From positions 1 to 64,000 of the forward strand of contig CBDCOD010000020.1 in assembly GCA_965219665.1 (NCBI GenBank): DNA of 64,000 bases, given 5' to 3'. Position 1 is the stretch's first letter; each line of letters starts with the position of its first letter. Of this stretch, positions 35,993 through 45,250 are shown piece by piece. Below the pieces are notes generated by a model. It saw only the letters and a program-made list of their open reading frames with translations. It searched no databases and was not told the origin of the DNA. Both the position numbers and the translations under genes were made by a program. Origin of the DNA: CBDCOD01 sp965219665. GTDB taxonomy: Bacteria; Pseudomonadota; Gammaproteobacteria; CAKMZV01.

Positions 35993-37060
35993 ATGAATGA
36001 TTTAACAGCAATACCTTGTATGCTTTTTCGGGGTGGTACTTCAAAAGGTGCCTATTTTCTAGCATCCGATTTACCAACTGATAGAGATATACGTAATAGT
36101 CTTATTCGCCGCATTTTGGGCTCACCTGATGCAAGTCAGATTGATGGTCTGGGTGGTGGTAGTTTTGTAACGAGCAAGGTTGCTATACTCAACCAATCTG
36201 AGCGTGATGGAATTGATGTTGACTATAAATTTATTCAGGTTACTCCTGAAAGCGGTGATGTTGATGACAAACCTACCTGCGGTAACTTGCTCAGCGCCGT
36301 AGGTGTTTTTGCATTAGAAACTCAATTAGTTCCTATTGAAAATGATATTACTGAAATTAGAATTTATGATGTAAATACTGGCGCAACCGTCATTGAGCGC
36401 ATACAGACTCCAAACAGAAAAATAAGTTATAAAGGTGACTTTGCAATCGCTGGCGTGCCCGGCACGGCAGCCCCAGTAGATTTGTATTTTTCTAATATAG
36501 CTGGTGGTAAGACCGGTCACTATTTGCCTACTGGAAATTTAGTAGATGTTTTTGATGGTGTCAGTGTCAGTTGCTTAGACATTAGTATGCCCACGGTGTT
36601 TATTCATGCAGAAAGTATGGGGGTAGATGCCCACCTTCCCCCTAAGGAATTAGATGCGGATAGTGCCTTTATGCAGCGTTTGGAAACGATTAGGGAGTCT
36701 GCCTCACAGGCTATGGGCTTAGGTTCGGCTAAGGGTAATGTTATTCCTAAGATAGCTTTAATATCTCCACCACAGCGTGATGCCGATATTAACATTCGCT
36801 ATTTTACGCCCTTAAGCTGTCATCCAGCGGTAGCGGTGTCAGCCGGTTTTTGTGTATCGGCAGGGTGCTTCATTCAAGGTACTATTATGAATCAGATTCA
36901 TAATGCAACGATGCAGGAGGGCGATTGTGTCGTCAAAATTGAGAACCCTTCAGGCATAACCCCAATATCTGTTTGTTTCCCTAATCAAAGGATAGATCAA
37001 GTTCAAGGAAGTGCTCGGCGTACAGCAAGACTTATATTCAAAGGCGAAGTTTTTGTTTAA
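35993..37060 (+). CDS. PrpF-family isomerase (4-oxalomesaconate tautomerase or aconitate isomerase type)
   Basis: PrpF-family proteins move double bonds or cis/trans-isomerise unsaturated tri- and dicarboxylates such as aconitate, methylaconitate and oxalomesaconate. The 355-residue protein has the two-domain diaminopimelate-epimerase-like fold, with CMLFRGGTSKGAYF at the start, GLGGGSFVTSKVAI, the DDKPTCGNLLSAVG segment with the likely catalytic Cys (near residue 94), and HPAVAVSAGF in the second domain. Its place between a tricarboxylate transporter and TcuAB suggests isomerisation of aconitate, but the substrate is inferred. Confidence 0.82.
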   Translation: MNDLTAIPCMLFRGGTSKGAYFLASDLPTDRDIRNSLIRRILGSPDASQIDGLGGGSFVTSKVAILNQSERDGIDVDYKFIQVTPESGDVDDKPTCGNLLSAVGVFALETQLVPIENDITEIRIYDVNTGATVIERIQTPNRKISYKGDFAIAGVPGTAAPVDLYFSNIAGGKTGHYLPTGNLVDVFDGVSVSCLDISMPTVFIHAESMGVDAHLPPKELDADSAFMQRLETIRESASQAMGLGSAKGNVIPKIALISPPQRDADINIRYFTPLSCHPAVAVSAGFCVSAGCFIQGTIMNQIHNATMQEGDCVVKIENPSGITPISVCFPNQRIDQVQGSARRTARLIFKGEVFV

Positions 37061-37065
37061 TTGGC

Positions 37066-38436
37066 GTGATTGATGTCATTGTAGTTGGTGGAGGGAATGC
37101 TGCGCTGTGTGCAGCTATTAGTGCAGCTCAAGAGGGCGCAAAAGTGATAGTGCTTGAGTCTGCTCCTCGTGAGTGGCGTGGTGGTAACTCACAGCATACC
37201 AGAAATATGCGTGTTGCTCACGATCAACCAGATGCTTTTTTAACTGATTCTTATCCTACTGATACTTACTTTGATGATTTATTGAAGGTTACTCATGGTG
37301 AAACTGATATACAGTTATCACGCCTTTTGATTGAAGAGTCTTATAAACACTACCAATGGATGCAATCAAATGGTATGGCATTTCAGCAGACAATAAAAGG
37401 GACGCTGAATTTGTCACATAGCAATGCTTTTTTTCTTGGTGGTGGTAAAACCTTAGTCAATACACAGTATCAAATCGCGAAAAAGTTAGGAGTTGAAGTC
37501 ATATACGAGCGTGAGATTGATGAAGTTGTTATTGAGGGTGATAGCGTTCGCAGCATAACTGCGAATGTCAACGGTCATCGCCAATCTTTTACAGCGAAAG
37601 CGTATATTTTTGCTAGTGGTGGATTTGAATCTAATAAGGAGTGGTTGGCAAAAATTTGGGGTGAAAAGGCCCATGGTTTTCTGATACGAGGTAGTCGATT
37701 TAATCGTGGTTTAGTATTACGTCAGTTACTAGATAAGGGAGTGCAGTCAGTTGGTAGAGAAGAACAGTGTCATGCGGTAGCGATAGATGGGCGTGCACCT
37801 GAATATGATGGTGGTATTGCAACAAGAATGGATTGCGTGCCCTTAGGCATTGTACTCAATAAAAATGGTGAACGATTTTATGATGAAGGTGAAGATTTTT
37901 GGCCAAAGCGTTATGCGATATGGGGTCGCTTAGTTGCAGAGCAACCTGATCAGGTGGCATTCGTACTCATTGATAGCAAATGTACAGGATTGTTCATGCC
38001 CACTATTTTTCCAGCAACTAAGGCTGAAACGATTGAAGAATTGGTAGAGAAACTGAATATGCCGGCTAAAGCTATGGATACTATTAAGTCTTATAATAAT
38101 TCGGTAGTGAGGGGTGATTTTAATAAGGATGTGTTTGATAATTGCTATACTCAAAATCTTTCACCCAATAAGACACACTGGGCACAGGCATTGGATACAC
38201 CGCCATATTGCGGTTATTTACTGAAACCTGGGATTACTTTTACCTATCTCGGCGTAAAAGTCAACCATCAGGCGCAAATACAAATGGCATCGGGCAAACC
38301 ATTGGAAAATGCTTATTGTGCAGGAGAGATGATGGCAGGCAATATCTTAGGGCGTGGTTATTTAGCAGGCATAGGTATAACAATTGGTGGCGTATTTGGT
38401 AGGATAGCAGGTAGGGAGGCAGCAGGTGCAATCTAA
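37066..38436 (+). CDS. tcuA: FAD-dependent tricarballylate dehydrogenase TcuA
   Basis: TcuA oxidises tricarballylate to cis-aconitate, passing electrons to TcuB. The 456-residue flavoprotein belongs to the fumarate reductase/succinate dehydrogenase flavoprotein family. It has VIVVGGGNAALCAAISA (FAD Rossmann motif) at the N-terminus, GGNSQHTRNMRVAH, FASGGFESNKEW, and a C-terminal NAYCAGEMMAGN segment and GIGITIGGVFGRIAG tail. The start is GTG 37066. It overlaps tcuB by 11 nt. No regulator (TcuR) or MFS carrier (TcuC) is nearby; the TTT transporter seems to replace TcuC. Confidence 0.85.
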   Translation: MIDVIVVGGGNAALCAAISAAQEGAKVIVLESAPREWRGGNSQHTRNMRVAHDQPDAFLTDSYPTDTYFDDLLKVTHGETDIQLSRLLIEESYKHYQWMQSNGMAFQQTIKGTLNLSHSNAFFLGGGKTLVNTQYQIAKKLGVEVIYEREIDEVVIEGDSVRSITANVNGHRQSFTAKAYIFASGGFESNKEWLAKIWGEKAHGFLIRGSRFNRGLVLRQLLDKGVQSVGREEQCHAVAIDGRAPEYDGGIATRMDCVPLGIVLNKNGERFYDEGEDFWPKRYAIWGRLVAEQPDQVAFVLIDSKCTGLFMPTIFPATKAETIEELVEKLNMPAKAMDTIKSYNNSVVRGDFNKDVFDNCYTQNLSPNKTHWAQALDTPPYCGYLLKPGITFTYLGVKVNHQAQIQMASGKPLENAYCAGEMMAGNILGRGYLAGIGITIGGVFGRIAGREAAGAI

Positions 38437-39547
38437 TATTGAATTAGATCAAATTACGGTTGAAGGGCAGCGAATTATGCAGATTTGCAATTCATGTAGG
38501 TACTGTGAAGGCTTGTGCCCAGTTTTTGGTGAAATGAGCCAGCAAAAAATGTTTGATAATTCATCGTTGAATTATTTGGCTAATCTTTGCCATAATTGTA
38601 AAGGGTGTTATTACGGTTGTCAGTATGCTGAGCCACATGAGTTTCAAGTAAATGTTCCTAAGACCTTCGCTGATATACGTATGCAAAGTTATAGTCAGTA
38701 TGCTTATCCACAATGGCTTAGTCGGTTATTCAATGCGAATGCATTGCTTACTGCGTTGAGTTTGTTTATTGGTATTAGCCTATTATTTATCGGTGTGGCT
38801 TGGCATTTAGGTGCAGATAACTTTTTTCAGTCAATTACAGAAAGTGGTTCGTTTTTCAAGGTTATACCGCTATGGCTCATGAGTGGTGTACCAACAGTCA
38901 TTAGCGTTTTTATAGTATGGTCGTTATTTTGTGGACTGCGTAGCTATTTGCAGGACATTGATGTTCTTTTGAAGGATTTAACAAATACAAAAGTCTGGCT
39001 ATTGACCATAACTGATGTGCTAAGCTTAAAACATCAAAGCGGTGGAGATGCAGGTTTGGGTTGTACTCATGTAAGTGATGAGCGCAGTCATAGTCGGCGC
39101 ATTTTTCATCAGTTGGTTATGTATGGTTTTCTATTATGTTTTGCCTCTACGTGCGTAGCATCGTTTTATCACTATGTGCTTGGTGAGATAGCTCCTTACG
39201 ATTGGTTTTCAGTGCCAGTCATTTTAGGTACCGTAGGCGGAATTGGATTAATTATTGGATGTGCAGGGCTATTTATACTCAAATTAATAATGGATAAAAG
39301 GACGGTATCTTCTGCAATGATGAGCATGGAATACACTTTCCTATTATTGCTATTTATCGTTAGTTTAAGTGGCATAGCGCTGCTAATTTATCGCGAAACC
39401 ATATGGATGCCAACCCTGCTTTGTGTACACTTAGGGGCGGTATTTAGTTTCTTTATAACTCTGCCATTTAGTAAATTTGTTCATGCACTATACCGATTTG
39501 GCGCAGTGTTAGCATATAGGGCAAAACAGGTGGTTAATATTGAATAA
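38426..39547 (+). CDS. tcuB: TcuB/CitB-type iron-sulfur, heme membrane electron carrier
   Basis: TcuB reoxidises TcuA and passes electrons to the quinone pool. The 373-residue protein starts at GTG 38426, inside the end of tcuA. It has two cysteine clusters for 4Fe-4S centres (CNSCRYCEGLCPVF near residue 17 and CHNCKGCYYGC near 55), followed by a membrane part of about six segments with histidines that could bind heme b. TcuA and TcuB regularly occur as a pair, which supports both calls. Confidence 0.86.
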   Translation: MQSNIELDQITVEGQRIMQICNSCRYCEGLCPVFGEMSQQKMFDNSSLNYLANLCHNCKGCYYGCQYAEPHEFQVNVPKTFADIRMQSYSQYAYPQWLSRLFNANALLTALSLFIGISLLFIGVAWHLGADNFFQSITESGSFFKVIPLWLMSGVPTVISVFIVWSLFCGLRSYLQDIDVLLKDLTNTKVWLLTITDVLSLKHQSGGDAGLGCTHVSDERSHSRRIFHQLVMYGFLLCFASTCVASFYHYVLGEIAPYDWFSVPVILGTVGGIGLIIGCAGLFILKLIMDKRTVSSAMMSMEYTFLLLLFIVSLSGIALLIYRETIWMPTLLCVHLGAVFSFFITLPFSKFVHALYRFGAVLAYRAKQVVNIE

Positions 39548-40589
39548 ATGGCTCCTGTCGTTTAAGACACTGGCAACCGCATTGGTGGGTGTGTTGATTG
39601 CTTTATGGTTACACATTCCGCTACCTTGGATGTTAGGACCGCTGATTCTATTAGTATCTCTCAGCTTTAGCTCGTATGAGATGCACTTTCCAAACCATTT
39701 CCGCCCCTACATATTTGCTCTAATTGGCATATATTTAGGTAGTTCGGTCAATGAATACAACAGCGTTATAGAATGGACATGGTTGCCATCTGCCTTACTA
39801 ATGGTGTTGCTGACTGTTGTTAGTACGCTTATTTGTGGTTACTATTTGGTTCGTTATGCTAAATATAACAATGAAGAGGCAGTTCTTGCTGCTTTGCCAG
39901 GGTTGTTGGCATTCATTGCAACCCATGCAGCAGATAGAAATTTGGCAGTTGAAAAAATAGTTGTCCCGCAAACGGTTCGAGTGCTTATCGTGGTGGGACT
40001 TGCTCCGATTGTCTATCATTGGCTTACTGGTGCTCATGCACATGCTATCAATGAATGGCGATGGGAGGGCGGTACTGACTGGGTTGGTGATTTGATTGCA
40101 ATCATTCTATTAACATTGCCTTTGGCATTATTGTTCAAAAGGAAAAATGTCCCCAATAGTAGTTTTATTGCAGGCGCTGTGGTATCCCTTGCAACCTACA
40201 GTTTAGGCATTACTACTCATGCTCTCCCAAACTGGTTGCTGCAAGCACTGTTAGTCTTAATTGGAATAATGATAGGCTTGCGTTTTAAGGATACAAAGCT
40301 ATCATCTATATTACTTTATGGGTGGCATGGTTTGGTTTCAACATTCTTATTACTGTTACTAACATTTATTGCAGCATGGACTGGCGCTTTTTTTATTGAT
40401 ATTTCTCCTATTGCACTGTTTTTAGCCTTTGCACCTGGTGGGGTGCATGAGATGGCAATCATAGCTTTTGCTTATGCCATTGAGCCAGTATTTGTAACAT
40501 TTCATCATATTTTACGTATATTTTTGATTTCTTTTTGCATCCCATTTGCTCAAAAAATCAAACTAATCCGCACGATAGGCACTATGTAA
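39540..40589 (+). CDS. AbrB-family membrane protein
   Basis: This 349-residue inner-membrane protein has about ten hydrophobic segments in two repeated halves, with a PLPWMLGPL motif (near residue 27) typical of the AbrB (ammonia monooxygenase regulator-like) duplicated-domain family. Members often sit beside TTT transporters and may be transporters themselves. It starts at TTG 39540 and overlaps the tcuB stop by 8 nt, so it is the last gene of the operon. The function within the pathway is unknown; efflux or uptake of a carboxylate is a guess. Confidence 0.72.
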   Translation: MNKWLLSFKTLATALVGVLIALWLHIPLPWMLGPLILLVSLSFSSYEMHFPNHFRPYIFALIGIYLGSSVNEYNSVIEWTWLPSALLMVLLTVVSTLICGYYLVRYAKYNNEEAVLAALPGLLAFIATHAADRNLAVEKIVVPQTVRVLIVVGLAPIVYHWLTGAHAHAINEWRWEGGTDWVGDLIAIILLTLPLALLFKRKNVPNSSFIAGAVVSLATYSLGITTHALPNWLLQALLVLIGIMIGLRFKDTKLSSILLYGWHGLVSTFLLLLLTFIAAWTGAFFIDISPIALFLAFAPGGVHEMAIIAFAYAIEPVFVTFHHILRIFLISFCIPFAQKIKLIRTIGTM

Positions 40590-40738
40590 TGAAGCTATAC
40601 CTGATGCAGTTCGTTATCAAAGTGTTAGCGTGCTATTTTGCCTTGACAATATAGGGTGGATTTATAGTGGACTTAATACAGCAATCGCATCACTTATAAT
40701 ACCCGCACGATGGATAACCGTGTTAAAACAGGGGCATA

Positions 40739-41944
40739 ATGAAAGTAGTTATTATTGGCGCAGGCCAAGCAGGGGTGCAAGCTGCTTGGAGTCTTAGGGA
40801 TTTTGGATTTAGTGGAGAGATTGATTTGTTTGGGTCAGAGCAGTGGTTGCCCTATCAAAGACCCCCGTTATCTAAGCAGTTTTTATTGCAGGAATACGCC
40901 AGTGCTGAAGGTTTGCTTCTGCGTAGCAAAGCCGCCTTAGAACAGAAAGCAATCACTTTTCATGCACAAACGGTAACACAGGTAGATAAAGCGACTCAAA
41001 CCATTACAGCAGGAAATTCTACACGCTATTGGGATAAACTCATCTTGGCAACAGGCGGTGTAGCGCGACAGTTAGATGTTGTAGGTGCAGATGTACCCAA
41101 AGTGCATTATTTGCGAACGATTGAGGACGCAAAAGCCATAGCTCATGCAGCGCATAAAGCGCGTTCAGTATTGATTGTTGGTGGTGGTTTTATAGGCTTA
41201 GAGGTCGCTGCAAGTTTGGCTTCTTTAGGATTGAAAGTGCGTGTTGTGTACAACGGGGACCGCGTATTAGACCGAGCCGTTTGTGCTGATATGAGCGCTT
41301 ACTTTGAGTCACTTCATCGGCACAAAGGGGTCGTGCTGACGCCACAATGCTCTGTACATAGCATCGCAGCGCATGGAGACAGTATAGATATTAGGCTGAC
41401 TAATGGCGAAACCACACAAAGTGATATGGTAGTTGCAGGGATTGGCTTGGTGATTGACTCTCCTTTATTTGAACAGTTAGGCATCCAAGATGCGCGTGGC
41501 GGTGTAGCAGTTGACGAAGCAGGTCAGACAGCAGTACCTAACGTGTATGCAGCAGGTGACTGCACGTGGCTGCCACACTACGAAACGGGTGAAATGATAC
41601 GTTTAGAGTCAGTGCAAAATGCCATCAATCAAGGCAGACAGATTGCCAGTCATATTATGAATACTTATGAATATAGTAAAGTAGTCCCTACCTTTTGGAG
41701 CAACCAGTATCATATCAAATGGCAGCAGGCAGGTTTGATTCAATCCGCTGATGCAGTAGTGACGTTGGGTGATAAGCAAGCCGACAAATTCTCACACTGC
41801 TACTTTTCGCAAGATGCATTGTGTGCAGTAGTCAGCATTAACAGCCCCGCTAATCATCTACAGGCATGCAAACTTTTAGCTTTAGACGGCACGGCAACGA
41901 TGGATCAAGTGCGTGGGGCAACGACTCTAAAAGCCTTGCTGTAG
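40739..41944 (+). CDS. FAD/NAD-dependent ferredoxin (rubredoxin) reductase family protein
   Basis: The 401-residue protein has two dinucleotide-binding motifs, VVIIGAGQAGVQAA for FAD at the N-terminus and VLIVGGGFIGLEVAASL for NAD(P) around residue 145. It also has the PYQRPPLSKQF segment, an ATGG motif and the VYAAGDCTW FAD-binding motif (about 278). This matches reductases that feed electrons to ferredoxin or rubredoxin in oxygenase systems. No partner redox protein or oxygenase is adjacent, so the role is open. It overlaps the SURF1 start by one base. Confidence 0.85.
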   Translation: MKVVIIGAGQAGVQAAWSLRDFGFSGEIDLFGSEQWLPYQRPPLSKQFLLQEYASAEGLLLRSKAALEQKAITFHAQTVTQVDKATQTITAGNSTRYWDKLILATGGVARQLDVVGADVPKVHYLRTIEDAKAIAHAAHKARSVLIVGGGFIGLEVAASLASLGLKVRVVYNGDRVLDRAVCADMSAYFESLHRHKGVVLTPQCSVHSIAAHGDSIDIRLTNGETTQSDMVVAGIGLVIDSPLFEQLGIQDARGGVAVDEAGQTAVPNVYAAGDCTWLPHYETGEMIRLESVQNAINQGRQIASHIMNTYEYSKVVPTFWSNQYHIKWQQAGLIQSADAVVTLGDKQADKFSHCYFSQDALCAVVSINSPANHLQACKLLALDGTATMDQVRGATTLKALL

Positions 41945-42687
41945 TGTTAAAAAACAGACCAATCCAAATAGCAGTAAATGGGCGCGTTTTTGCTCCATTC
42001 TTATGGGCATGGGCGCTCTTTTTTGTCGGACTGCTGGGCTTTATAGCGCTGGGCAACTGGCAGCTGAATCGTGCCGCAGAAGTGGATACACAGTTAGCAC
42101 TTAGAACAGAAGCCAATCTTGCAGGAGCAGTTGACTTCAAGCAGCTGCCGATCTCGCCTACACAAGCATTGTACCGCCGTGTAGTGCTACAGGGAGAATG
42201 GCTACAAGGGCGAGACCTCATACAAGATAATGTAACCTATAGTGGTCAAAGTGGCTTCCACGTTATCACACCGTTTATGCTCACTGATAATTTAATCGTC
42301 TTAGTAGATAGAGGCTGGAAAGCGTGGGGCAAACAAGGCAGGCAATTGCCCTCATTGCCTGCTCTACCAGTCGGTAGGGTAGAGCTCATGGGCGAGAGTG
42401 CATTGCCTTTGAGGCGGTTTGTATTGGGAGATGATATAGTAGAAGCAGTGTGGCCACGCTTGGTACAACGCTTAGACACCACGCAAGTGCAAGCTTGGTT
42501 AGGAATGCCAGTTGCATCCATGATAGTGCGCTTGCAGTCAGAAAACAAGCAGGGATTAGTACAGCAATGGGATATATACGGCAATCCTGACAAGCATAGG
42601 GCATACGCTACGCAATGGTTCCTATTTGGCTTTGCCCTATGCATATTCTTTGTTGTACTCAATCTGCGCAAAAAAAATAACCAATAA
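41944..42687 (+). CDS. SURF1-family cytochrome oxidase assembly protein
   Basis: SURF1 helps insert heme a into cytochrome c oxidase in the inner membrane. The protein of about 247 residues has the family layout of two transmembrane segments at the ends (about 15-35 and 222-240) around a periplasmic domain, with the GNWQLNRAAE motif after the first segment, YRRVVLQGEW in the middle and the VDRGW motif (about 121). The start is GTG 41944, which shares one base with the previous stop. SURF1 genes normally lie near the cox operon; none is visible here. Confidence 0.85.
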   Translation: MLKNRPIQIAVNGRVFAPFLWAWALFFVGLLGFIALGNWQLNRAAEVDTQLALRTEANLAGAVDFKQLPISPTQALYRRVVLQGEWLQGRDLIQDNVTYSGQSGFHVITPFMLTDNLIVLVDRGWKAWGKQGRQLPSLPALPVGRVELMGESALPLRRFVLGDDIVEAVWPRLVQRLDTTQVQAWLGMPVASMIVRLQSENKQGLVQQWDIYGNPDKHRAYATQWFLFGFALCIFFVVLNLRKKNNQ

Positions 42688-42696
42688 TCATGCAAT

Positions 42697-42735
42697 GGAC
42701 TCTGCGACCGTGTCCTGCGCCGCTCAGAATGGCGA
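42697..42735. repeat. Dispersed hairpin repeat, copy 1
   Basis: A GACTCTGCGACC...CTCAGAATGGC segment with a short TCTG/CAGA stem lies just before the murJ promoter. A related copy is at 54079-54111 before the rplY promoter. Confidence 0.4.
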
Positions 42736-42741
42736 GGGGGG

Positions 42742-42747
42742 TATAAT
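42742..42747 (+). promoter_or_regulatory. Probable -10 box for murJ-ribF-ispB
   Basis: A perfect TATAAT lies 48 bases before the murJ start. The -35 region is inside the dispersed repeat and has no clear consensus match. Confidence 0.45.
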
Positions 42748-42794
42748 GCTCTGGCACTTAATTAAGAAGAGCATAGAGTTATACTACTGAGCGT

Positions 42795-44327
42795 ATGTCA
42801 TCATCCATCAACCTGTTTACAGCACTGCACAAATTCGCCAGTTTGACGATGGTATCGCGCGTGCTTGGTTTTTTGCGTGATGTGTTATTAGCGCGTACCT
42901 TTGGGTCAAGTGATGCTTTGGATGCCTTTGTTATTGCATTCAAAATCCCTAATTTTTTTCGCAGACTTTTTGCCGAAGGTGCTTTTGGGCAAGCATTTTC
43001 TCCCGTGTTGGCAAGGCAAAGAGTAAAAGGAGAAGAAGAGGTCAGACGCTATATCAATGGAACGTGCACCTTATTAGGCTTAGTGGTGCTGGGCGTTTGC
43101 GTTATATGCATGCTGCTGGCACCATGGGTTATACGCGGTTTTGCCCCCGGTTTTGTTGCACAAGAAGACAAGTTTGAATTGGCATACACCTTGCTGATTA
43201 TTACCTTTCCTTATTTATTTTTTATATCCATAGCCGCTTTATTAGCCGCGGTTCTGAACGCAATTGGCAAATTCTCCCCTGGTGCTTTTGCTCCGATTTT
43301 TTTGAATGTAAGTTTGATTGCAGCGGCATTATTTGGGTCAGCTTGGTTTGAGCAGCCTATTATCTCATTAGGCTGGGCAGTGTTTGTTGCAGGGTTGATA
43401 CAGGCGGGTTGGTTGTGGTATTTTGCCAAGCAAAATGGCTATATGGTTCTACCCAGTAGTTGGCGTTTACCTGCTGTGCGTGAGACTGCATTGCTCATGG
43501 TTCCTGCCTTATTTGGCGTTTCTGTAGGGCAGGTTAATTTGCTGGTGGATACGATGTTAGCATCATTGTTAGTCAGTGGTAGTGTATCGTGGTTGTACTA
43601 TGCCGATAGAATGATGGAATTACCCTTAGGGGTTTGGGGGGTTGCAATTGGTACGGTTATCTTGCCCTCCCTTTCACAGATTTGTGCACGGGAAGATTAT
43701 GTGGAATATGGCAAAACAATTGACTGGGGTGTGAAGTTAGGTTGTTGGGTTGCTTTCCCAGCAGCAGTGGGTCTGATAGTATTGAGTGACACTATTATTG
43801 CAGCATTATTTCGCTATGGTGCTTTTTCGTTACATGATGTTGCACAAGCAGCACCTGCTTTGCAAGCGTATGCCTTAGGGCTGCCTGCATTTGTTTTGAT
43901 TAAAATTTTTTCTCCTGCCTTTTTTGCGCGCAAGGATATAAAAACGCCGGTTCAGATTGCAGCATTCTGTATGATAATCAATATAGGGCTTAATCTACTA
44001 TTTATGCAATACTGGCAGCATGTTGGCTTAGCCTTAGCAACCAGTGCCTCAGGTTACTGTAATGCGCTCTTATTAGGTTACGTGTTACACAAAAAAGGCT
44101 ATTGGCGTGCTGATACATTGATTTACACCATAGCATTGCGCTGTATGGCGGCAGTCGTAGTGATGGCATGTATTGCCTTGATTATGAAGCCTTATTTTCA
44201 AATAGAGGGTTCTGCGATAGAGCGCATAGCCGTCCTATTTAGTATCATTATGTGCTGCGCTGTTGCCTACTTTGGTAGCTGTTGGCTAGTGCGTGCCTCA
44301 TTGAAAAGTATATTACACAAAGCCTAA
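42795..44327 (+). CDS. murJ: Lipid II flippase MurJ
   Basis: MurJ moves lipid II across the inner membrane for peptidoglycan synthesis. The 510-residue protein has about 14 membrane segments and the MOP-family features of MurJ: TMVSRVLGFLRDVLLAR at the N-terminus (with the functional Arg residues), FKIPNFFRRLFAEGAF, SWLYYADRMMELPLGVWGVA, and ALFRYGAF. The stop and the ribF start share one base (TAATG). murJ-ribF is a common pairing in gammaproteobacteria. Confidence 0.95.
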   Translation: MSSSINLFTALHKFASLTMVSRVLGFLRDVLLARTFGSSDALDAFVIAFKIPNFFRRLFAEGAFGQAFSPVLARQRVKGEEEVRRYINGTCTLLGLVVLGVCVICMLLAPWVIRGFAPGFVAQEDKFELAYTLLIITFPYLFFISIAALLAAVLNAIGKFSPGAFAPIFLNVSLIAAALFGSAWFEQPIISLGWAVFVAGLIQAGWLWYFAKQNGYMVLPSSWRLPAVRETALLMVPALFGVSVGQVNLLVDTMLASLLVSGSVSWLYYADRMMELPLGVWGVAIGTVILPSLSQICAREDYVEYGKTIDWGVKLGCWVAFPAAVGLIVLSDTIIAALFRYGAFSLHDVAQAAPALQAYALGLPAFVLIKIFSPAFFARKDIKTPVQIAAFCMIINIGLNLLFMQYWQHVGLALATSASGYCNALLLGYVLHKKGYWRADTLIYTIALRCMAAVVVMACIALIMKPYFQIEGSAIERIAVLFSIIMCCAVAYFGSCWLVRASLKSILHKA

Positions 44328-45250
44328 TGCACATTATCCGCGCTCATTTTTCAGACTGTCCTGCTATTGATAATCAGTGGCGAAAGGGCAGTGTTACCGT
44401 TGGTAATTTTGATGGGGTACATAGAGGGCACCAGGAGTTGCTAAAAAAAATGGCGGCGAATAAGGGGACACAAATTGTGGTGTTATTTGAGCCTCAACCA
44501 CTTGAACTTTTTCAGGCAGATAGCGCGCCAGTACGCATTATGAGTTTGCGTGAAAAATGGCGAGTGCTTGCAGAGTACAAAGTAGATGTTGTAGTCATTG
44601 TGCCGTTTAATTTGGCATGGGCACAGTTGAGCGCAAAGTCTTTCATTTCTTGGCTTTGTGCATGGTTAGAGCCGCAGTATATTTGGGTAGGGGACGATTT
44701 TCGCTTTGGTACAAATAGGGAAGGGGACTTTAATATGCTCAGCCAATTTGGAGCAACGCTGGGTTACCAATTAGGCAGTATTCTAACCTGCAAAGAAGCA
44801 GGTGTGCGGCTATCCAGTACGCGCTTGCGATCAGAGATAGATAATAATCAGTTAGTAAATGTCCAGCAAATACTAAATCGTCGCTATAGCATATGGGGTA
44901 GAGTACAACGGGGTGACGGCTTAGGGCGGCAATTGGGATTTCCTACTGCTAATATTGCACGACGGCATCGCTTAGGTTTAAGTGGAGCCTTTTGGGTTGC
45001 CGTACAATGGGAGGGACAGTTTTTTTGGGGCATGGCAAATGTAGGCTACAGACCAACTGTTCAAGGCAAGCATCAGCAGATAGAAGTGCACCTTTTTAAT
45101 TTTGAAGGCAACTTGTACGGCAAACTGGTAGAAGTGATTTTTTACGGGCGACTAAGACCGGAGCGAAAATTTGCATCGCAGCAAGAACTCATCAAGCAGT
45201 TAGCAACAGATAAAGCCAATAGTTTAGTGAACATTAACAAAGAGATATGA
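44327..45250 (+). CDS. ribF: Bifunctional riboflavin kinase / FAD synthetase
   Basis: RibF makes FMN from riboflavin and then FAD. The protein of about 307 residues has the nucleotidyl-transferase part with VTVGNFDGVHRGHQ (about residues 23-36) and the DDFRFGTNREGD loop, then the kinase part with GRVQRGDGLGRQLGFPTAN (about 202-220). The ATG at 44327 shares one base with the murJ stop. Its stop overlaps the ispB start (ATGA). Confidence 0.94.
   Translation: MHIIRAHFSDCPAIDNQWRKGSVTVGNFDGVHRGHQELLKKMAANKGTQIVVLFEPQPLELFQADSAPVRIMSLREKWRVLAEYKVDVVVIVPFNLAWAQLSAKSFISWLCAWLEPQYIWVGDDFRFGTNREGDFNMLSQFGATLGYQLGSILTCKEAGVRLSSTRLRSEIDNNQLVNVQQILNRRYSIWGRVQRGDGLGRQLGFPTANIARRHRLGLSGAFWVAVQWEGQFFWGMANVGYRPTVQGKHQQIEVHLFNFEGNLYGKLVEVIFYGRLRPERKFASQQELIKQLATDKANSLVNINKEI

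Noticed and set aside
42246..42695. 149-codon antisense open frame inside the SURF1 gene
   Set aside because: It is a shadow of the SURF1 frame with no recognisable protein features.
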